Below are positions 56,704-64,000 of a DNA stretch of 64,000 nt, piece by piece (position 1 is the stretch's first letter; each line of letters begins with the position of its first letter). Below the pieces are notes generated by a model. It did no database searches. It saw nothing but the letters and a program-made list of their open reading frames with translations, and was not told the DNA's origin. Source of the stretch: Apus apus (Eukaryota > Chordata > Aves > Apodiformes > Apodidae); the NCBI RefSeq assembly GCF_020740795.1, contig NC_067282.1, positions 57,295,290-57,359,289 of the forward strand, written 5' to 3'. Both the position numbers and the translations under genes were made by a program.

Positions 56704-59700
56704 CCCCTACTGTATCAAGAAAGGATGAATAACTGTTCTGTACCTAATATGCAGAGACACTTAGTATAACACGATACAGCTTAACTCCTAGAGTCCTTGT
56801 TATTTAATCCATTTAGTTCTGCCCAGGGATCACATGGATTTATGGAAACCCCCTGCTACCCTCTTTGTTGACTTCTCTCCCTGCTGGGAGATCCCCATCT
56901 GCTGGGAAGTAAAACTCTGTCCTGAACTTTACCTCATTTAACAGAGTGCCACATGTAAATCCAACTTCTTCATTTATTACTTTGACAGAGCAGATGGCAA
57001 TGGGCTTTTAAAAGACTGTAATGTTGCTTAAAACCAGCTATATTTGAAGAAATAATAGTTTTAGCTGCTTGGATTCTAGTGCCTGATTTTTAGGAAAAGA
57101 ATCTGACACAGGCAATTAAATTTTTGAGCCATCAGTACTTAGTGATGCATCAAAATTTAGCTGTTTTCAGAAAATTATATTGTGACCAAATAATCATTCA
57201 TTAAGACAGAAAATACTTTTTAAATGGAAATTTGAGACTTCTGTTTAGTAGCTGATATGAGTGACTAGTTTTCTAATAGCCTTAATCACTGGAGTATTTC
57301 TTTACTTGTTCATTTAAGCCTGTTAATGAAAATGTATGATGTTAAGTCTAATATCTACTAACCCTTGATGACTGTTTTGACTTCCAGCATTGTCCTATAA
57401 ATAACTGTGAATGACATGCACTGAAAATCAAAGAGTATTCTTTCACTGTGATTAAAGAGAACAGGTTCACCCAAGACTTCCTTTTCATCCAGTAAGACCA
57501 CAGAGAAATTCATTGTTAGCTTGAGTCAGATGTAATGTACCTCAAAACGTCTTGTCCTTAAAAATCTTACCCTAAATGCATAACACAGGTTTTAAAAATA
57601 ACCTGAAAGCTCTATCTCATCTAGTGAGTTTGCATATAGAAGGCATGTAAAGGCACAGGGAACATCACGAACAATCACAGCATTCTGCACTTGAAGACTG
57701 CAAATGCCATGAATTACTTGACCTCAAGATCCAGTCTAATGCTGTGTTCATTTGACTGTTGTTTATATTCAATGACAACTGAAAGGATTTTTACCCCTGA
57801 AGAAAGACAGTAAGACCTATATAGCCAGTGATGACTTTGCTTTTCTAACTTAAAATATAAGGTAGCTTGCTGCTTTGTACAACTCAAAGAGTGTGTGTTT
57901 AACTGATATAACTGGGATCTTTGGCTATGTTCATCTTGGCCATGAACCTTCAGATCACATTACAAGTACTATGGCCAAAGGGCACTGGTTGTTGGTGTGA
58001 CATTTGTGTTCTGTCATGCAATAATGTCATCTTGTATGGCAGCTTCAGGGTGAGACCTCATATTCAGTGAACAGCCTGTGTTCTTTGCTGTAAGTTAAAC
58101 AAATACCTCCAATACACATTTCCTTAGTTTTAAGTCAGGTGTTTTAAGGTATTTCAATTTTGTTCATATGCATATGCTCTAATGTCAGGTACCATGGTTC
58201 ATAATAGGTTTTTGCCTTTCTGATGATAAATGACTCTGTTTAGTAACGACCATGTCTGTCCCCAAAGGGCTTTTACTATGAACTGCGCAGGCCTATTCTG
58301 CAACTTCAATGGTCCAACTTCCATGACACAGCACCCTGCTTCCATTGATCATCTGGAAAGCGTTATACCAAGAGGGGTTTGAGTGTCACTGTAATTTCCT
58401 TCAATATACATTGTATAATATTTAGGATTTTATTTTATATATTGGAACTTTATTAAGCTTTAATATCATGCTGTTTTCCTTGATTTTAGTTTTAGATAAT
58501 TTTTAAGATTCTTGTGTTAAAAGTTAAAACCTAAGGGCCAAGGCCTTCATGAAAATCCCCAGGAAGCTAATCTTGGTGGCAAATTCCTTTACAACAATTT
58601 CTTGTAATATGATATGCAGAAAAGTGATGCACCAGACTAAAAGCCAGAGAGCTTCTTTTCTTATCTAATAAATCCCCTAAAGAAAAATCTAGGGAAAATT
58701 AGAGCCAGGTGTGGCTATTCCTGTTTTGACTATAACCCCAGGAATACATCTCACCTTTACCAAAGCAGCTCTGATAGAAAAAGCAGCAGTGATCTGTTGC
58801 ACTGTTGCTGCCTATAAAAGTGATAAGAAATCAGTGGAAAATTAGTGGGTTTGTATAACATAATCCAGTTGAGAAACTGGACCACAGTAGGAGGCAGTTG
58901 GGATAGTATGAGGAGCTGTGAGGCCTGGGAAAAGGAAAACAGCCGAGTCTCACTGGGGCAAAATGTGCTGGTATCCATGGATGCACAGCTCTCGCTGGTA
59001 CAATCTAACCGTGGTTTGTTTACATTGAAATAAAAATGCTTTCCCTTCCTTGCATTTGAGAGCCTGCTGAATGAACTTCAATAGGGAAAGTTTTCACTCA
59101 GTATGAAGAAAAATGGCAGAATCCGGACTTTAATATTTTTTCCAAATTGTCTAGGCTTAGAATTGTCTCCTTTCTTGTAATTTATACTCAACACAAATGT
59201 AAAAAATGCCGCAGACATTATTTACATAAAGAGAGAAATGTAATCGCTAAAAAAAGTTAATACTGCATGGAATTTAAATAAAAAGAAAAGAAAATTCCCA
59301 ACGATTGCACAAGGATTTAAAAATCCCCCTTGTAGGAAAGCCAGCCGCTTCCATTTCCAAATCATTGTGTGTAGGCAGTTTATGGTATTTTGGTAATTCT
59401 GATCTTTGTTTAACTCCATAGCTGTGAGTCAATAAAACAAGGAGTCAAAACAAGGAGAGCAATCAGTCTATGTACAGCTAGTTAAAATTCATGGCTAGCA
59501 GGGAACAGATTGCTAGAGGAAAGCCCTCAGCCTGTCCATCTACTGGTACCCTACCACCAGCAGAGCTCCTTTTATTCAAGCTTCTCCCCTTGGTCATCTC
59601 CAATTCTTTTGCAAATCTTCCTCTCTCCTCACAAATTTATAGCCCATTGACAACTTTCTGTGGGTGGCTGAAAACATCTGGGCAGCAATCCTTCAGTCCA

Positions 59701-62334
59701 TGTCCTGCACCCTTCTTTTCAACAATGGTGTGCAGGCCTCAGGCAGAACCAGTCAAAACTCATAAGGAAGAATGGGTCTGGTTAACATGGATATTCATCA
59801 ATTAGGGGGTGAGGAAAGGTGGAGGAGCTCAGGGCCTTTTTCAGCCTTGAAAAAAAGGTCCTGCGGTTGTTACATCATGTTTCATTAGACTAATTCAGTT
59901 TAGGCGATGCTAATTTCCTCCTGGATGCCAGGCCTATCACTACCAGCTGCCTCTTTCACAGGACGCTTCGAAGTAGATTAGGGCTGAACTGATAGAACTC
60001 ACATATCCCAGGACCCTCGGCATGACAGAGGGGGGAGCATCTCAAAAGAGCACACACAATTAATTTACAGGAGTTTTATATTTAAATGAATGCAATGGAT
60101 TTAAATAGAAAGGGCAACTTCTCCCCAGAGTTTTAAAAGCATTAGATAGCTGGCATAAAGCTCCCTATTGAACTCTAAATTTAAATATTTTATTTAAAAA
60201 TGTGTATTTCCATGGATTTATCTGAAAAAAAAGATGTCTTTCAGTAGAGATATTTTTGATTTAGGATAATCAGGCAATGTGAAAGAAGGAACAGTGGAAG
60301 GAACCATTTCCTGTTTTTTTCTAGATAGCATGATCACTCTAGGGAGTTAAATTAGGAGATTTACAGATACGATAAATATTCTTTGTGGGTTTTTTGTGAT
60401 TTTTCCCCCCTTGTATATGGATATCTGTGTATTTTACTGAAGGACAGAGGAAGAGATAGCATATTCTTCCCTTACATGTATTTTATTCAGTGTGTAAATG
60501 TCCCTAAATGACACATGCCAGATCAGAGTTATTCAGTTATTTTGTTGAGATCAGTTGTGTCAGACTGATTCGTGTTTAATGTTCTTGTTGTTGGACCAGC
60601 CAGGTGCTGCTGGCCATGTTCCTCATTGCCAGTGATGAATGCAGAAGATATCACAACATATAGATCTTGCTAAATTCTGGGTGAAATATTGCTTCAGATC
60701 TAAACTAACATTCTTACTTTAGTATATCAAGATTAGGTACTTAGATTCTATACATGATGCTGTTTTTATTATCAGAGGAATGGCAAAAAGCAACATCTCT
60801 CACTGTAACTTGGACCTTGTTGAACTTTCTTCCTAGGTTAATATCACACTGCACCAGGGTAATCTGCTTTATGCTGGTATTCTGGGACAATAGAACTGTG
60901 ACCTCAAAAGACACACTTCAGATCCGCTCAAGTGGCAAAGCAGTGGCAGGATGACATACCAATTTATTATTACCTGCAGAACAGTAAATATGTCAAGTGA
61001 TGAGGTTGTTTCAAAGTTGGTATTGATGGGACATGAACTTGTGAGATAACAGACAAATATTCCTGACCTGTTAAGCTATAACTGTTTTTCTTCAGTGTGT
61101 GCTGAAGAACAATGATAGCTATCAGTCTGTTTTTATAGAGGAGGACTACTGGCAGATGCTCTAAGTATCCCCAGAGACCCTTGGTACAAAAATGATTGAC
61201 TGAGACAGGAGTTTGAGCACACACACAATTACTGTGTGTCATTGCAGAGAAGATAGTGTATGTATAGTTGGGATGGGGAACTGCTTCCATATTGAGAATC
61301 AAATACTTAGAGCAAACCATTAAGAATCTATAGTGCAAGAAAATGCCTTTCTTTTGGAAAGAATAATTGGATTGCAGTCATCCTCAGAATAGAAAACTTG
61401 CTAAATTTACTGAGAAAATATTTTTTCTGTCTCTAAAGAAAATGTGCATACAAAAATGTTAAACCATGCATCACTTACTGAATAATAGGATGAGATTTTG
61501 TTGAACAAATTATAAGTAATATTTAAGAATATGATAGAAATTTTGACTTTAAAAAATACTTTTTGCAGAAATGTCTTTTCTCACTTCAATATTGTCATTA
61601 TTTTGTCAAAAAAAACCAACAAGCATTTAAATTAGGATAGTGTCTGTTTTCAGCCAACACAACTATTGTAAAAACATACTAGGAGTACATTTCTAGTGAC
61701 AATTGATTATTAAAAATAATTTTCAAGGCAATTCACTTCGTAGCAGCTATAAATGACACATGAATGGACCCATCTCTGAAGAGGAAGCCAAGGTATATGT
61801 TTTAGTCCCTTATTGAAATCCTTCAGTAAATTCCAGCAGGATACATATTTCATTGATTGGCATCTGTCTGCACTTTAAACAAAGGAAAAGTAATTCCCTG
61901 TGGCACATCCCCTAAGGACTGGGGAATTTCATTCTTTTATCTCTTTTTGGTGTAAACATTACATCTCACCCTTTCAAACTAAAGCTTTTGCTCCTGAAAT
62001 TAGAGATACTTTGAGCTTCTTGTCACATCCCAGCTCTCTGTGAAGAGAGGTCCTCTAAGGAGCTTCTGCTTATCTTGTTTTACTTTGAAACCTGTTCAAA
62101 GGAAAGAAGAAAGATCCCACTTAACCGAGTTAGCCTGAGACTAGATCATTTAGTTTGCTTATGGAAAGGCTTCCCTTTAAAGATAAGAGCCCTTAGAACG
62201 TATCAGATAATTTGAGTTAAACTTTTGGGTTGTCTGTCTTACTATGTACTTCCGTGGTTGTCTGCTCTAGCATATGAGCACATCACAGTTACTCAGTTTT
62301 GTCATTATAGCATTCCAGTGAGATAACAAAATGT
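56704..62334. other. Unique noncoding sequence, 5.6 kb
   Basis: No gene, RNA or clear interspersed repeat. The stretch 60050-60250 has the homogeneous ATTTAAAT-rich look often seen in conserved noncoding elements, which is an impression only. The short frames lack motifs. Confidence 0.5.
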
Positions 62335-62464
62335 CTTTATTTTGTGCATGGGAAACTGAATCACAGGGTGGTTGAAGAATCTTGCCTGAAGTCAAATGGA
62401 AGCTCTGTGGTTGATACAGGGCATTAAAACCAGGTCTGGTGTCCTAGAGCAGTGCTGTCTCAAC
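62335..62464 (-). mobile_element. MIR-type (CORE) SINE relic
   Basis: This is the best SINE match in the window. On the plus strand it reads as an inverted MIR: 'ctttattttgtgcatgggaa' and 'actgaatcacagggtggttg' (for CATTTTACAGATGGGGAAACTGAGGCACAGAGAGGTTA), 'aatcttgcctgaagtcaaat' (for GACTTGCCCAAGGTCACA), 'ggaagctctgtggttgatac', then 'gcattaaaaccaggtctggt' and 'cctagagcagtgctgtct' (for the inverted tRNA B-box and head, GGATTCGAACCCAGGTCT). MIR-type SINEs are tRNA-derived, pol III-transcribed and long inactive. The order and spacing are preserved over about 130 bases. Confidence 0.65.
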
Positions 62465-64000
62465 AAAACTAACCTTTCTCTTACTTTTGTCAGCTGTGTT
62501 AACACCTAGAAAATGCCTTTTGTTGAGAGTCATGTCTAAATCATGTACAGACATGAATCAGTGCTGATTAGGTAGAGGTATGGAATTTTAAGACACTACT
62601 CATGCATTTATGGGCACATTTTTGTAAGATGTTGAGTGCTTTGCATTCTTTAATTATGTGACTACATATTAAGGATTTAGCCCTATAAATAAATTTCTGA
62701 GGCTTCCAAGGCAAAATAAATGAATGTATTCCTCTTAAGTTCCGATAAAATACTTAGGAGAATGTTTTATCAGATTTTTGAGATAGGAATAGGTAGTGGT
62801 TTACCATGATTCAGCTGAATAACCTATCTTAAACTGCAAGAGTATGATGAATTGTTATTGAATTTGCAGTGTTGTAGTACAGCCCTTCTGGGATCAAAGT
62901 GGAAATATCACCAGTAAACAGGAGCAGTGTGATGACCCTTCTCTACCCCCAAGAGACTGCAGTAACATGATGCTTGACTAACTTCTCCTGTATGCTTGGC
63001 AAGAGCTAGTGAGATCTAGGTTCAACTGTGCAGATTTTTCTTCCAATTCAAATACTTGGATATTATGTCTGGCAATCAATGAATTCAGTTAAGAGAAGGT
63101 CTTTGAAGCAAATTATTTGTTTCCCCTTATCTGCTGCAGTTATCAGTAACAATGAGAAATGGAACGACAGAATTTAAACAGAGCTAGTTTACAGCAGAGT
63201 AGTAACACCTGGTGCAGAAGCCCATCCCTGCTTGTTGTCCTTGTGAGTGACATGGGGAGGGAGAAGGTGCAGAACATGCTCTCTCCTGGGCTGTAGCTGG
63301 TGAGGTTACCAATGTCTCTCTATGTAGTGACTGTGGCTACTGATATCCTGGTGCTTGTCACAGCACTTAGGCTAAGGGTCTGTATGGTGGAATACAGAAA
63401 GTGCTACCCCAATGTGCAGGCACCCACACAAAAGTGTCATAACAGTGGAGGAAAGGCTTAGAAGCAAAATGAAGTACTGGCATTTCTGTTCATTTGGAGA
63501 AGGATTTGAAACCCCAGTGTCAGAAATGGTTGTAGCATTTGAGAAAAGTAGCCTGAGTGTAGTGATACTGACTGAAGTGTGCTTGTATTTATGTATATAT
63601 ACACTCACATACATATATAGAGATGTATATATATATGTTCAACTGCTATTTTTTTCTTGTGCTGCTCTTCCTCATTTAGAGAAGCAAATTACTAGAAGAT
63701 CGTATTCTCCTACACTGCCTTTGAAGTCTCACTGATTCAGGTAGCTAGATATAAAAAGTTATTTCAAGTATCACAAACCACATTTTGCCATTATTTTTCT
63801 GTCACAAGCAAATTGTTTCTTTCTGCTAGTGGGTGCCACTTCTTTAACATCCAGCTTGTGGTAATCATTAGCTCTTAGGCTGACAATGACAGGAGCATGG
63901 TACATTTTTGTCTAATGAAAGATTGCTTTCCTAGGCTATTTGTCTAATATTAGGCACTAGACTGAGTAGTCAAGTTGTCTTGTTTCTACCCTTGTCTGAC
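62465..64000. other. Unique noncoding sequence to window end
   Basis: No gene supported. A 107-codon plus-strand frame (63412-63735) runs across the (TA)n/(CATA)n microsatellite and is probably chance. Confidence 0.5.
63586..63638. repeat. TA/CATA microsatellite
   Basis: Units tatgtatata, cacatacata and gtatatatatatg form a purine-pyrimidine alternating tract of about 50 bp. Confidence 0.85.

Overview
The window reads as vertebrate nuclear DNA, most likely from a bird or another sauropsid. It is AT-rich and CpG-poor, it has no open reading frame longer than about 320 codons, and there is no operon-like packing. The repeats are dominated by 5'-truncated CR1 LINEs (Chicken Repeat 1), whose characteristic 3' ends (ATTCTATGA-type tandem octamers next to 'ggttggaagggacct') occur in both orientations. 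I cannot name the species or locus. The stretch looks like an intergenic gene desert or the inside of very long introns.

Layout. 1-953 unique; 954-1346 CR1 3' end (+); 1347-6087 unique, with a weak candidate terminal exon on the minus strand near 3.8-3.9 kb; 6088-7134 CR1 (-) with an unbroken reverse transcriptase C-terminal half; 7135-19653 unique, with a 42-bp tandem duplication (11.0 kb), a candidate 71-bp exon with strong splice sites (14.76-14.83 kb), an AT-rich palindrome-forming tract (15.8 kb), a 60-bp CR1 tail (17.4 kb) and a probable MIR/CORE-SINE relic (17.8 kb); 19654-21300 longer CR1 (-), frameshifted and carrying a mutated catalytic motif; 26420-27085 CR1 (-) whose 3' end is joined to a second CR1 3' end; 29742-31441 old, nearly full RT-length CR1 (+); 38973-39017 CR1 tail (-); 42059-42640 divergent old CR1 (-); 62335-62464 clear MIR-type SINE relic (-). 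The rest is unique sequence with scattered A/T-rich simple repeats.

No functional protein-coding gene, tRNA, rRNA, snRNA, CRISPR array or bacterial-type system can be supported. The only clear protein-coding homology is dead CR1 ORF2. All CR1 copies lack the 5' UTR, ORF1 and endonuclease, so none can move by itself. Nothing here amounts to a new biological system. The items most worth a second look are the candidate exon at 14764-14834, the chimeric CR1 junction at about 26581, the set of ancient SINE relics (17.8, 36.3, 41.7 and 62.4 kb), and two compact inverted repeats (41.2 and 48.3 kb) that could lie in conserved noncoding elements.
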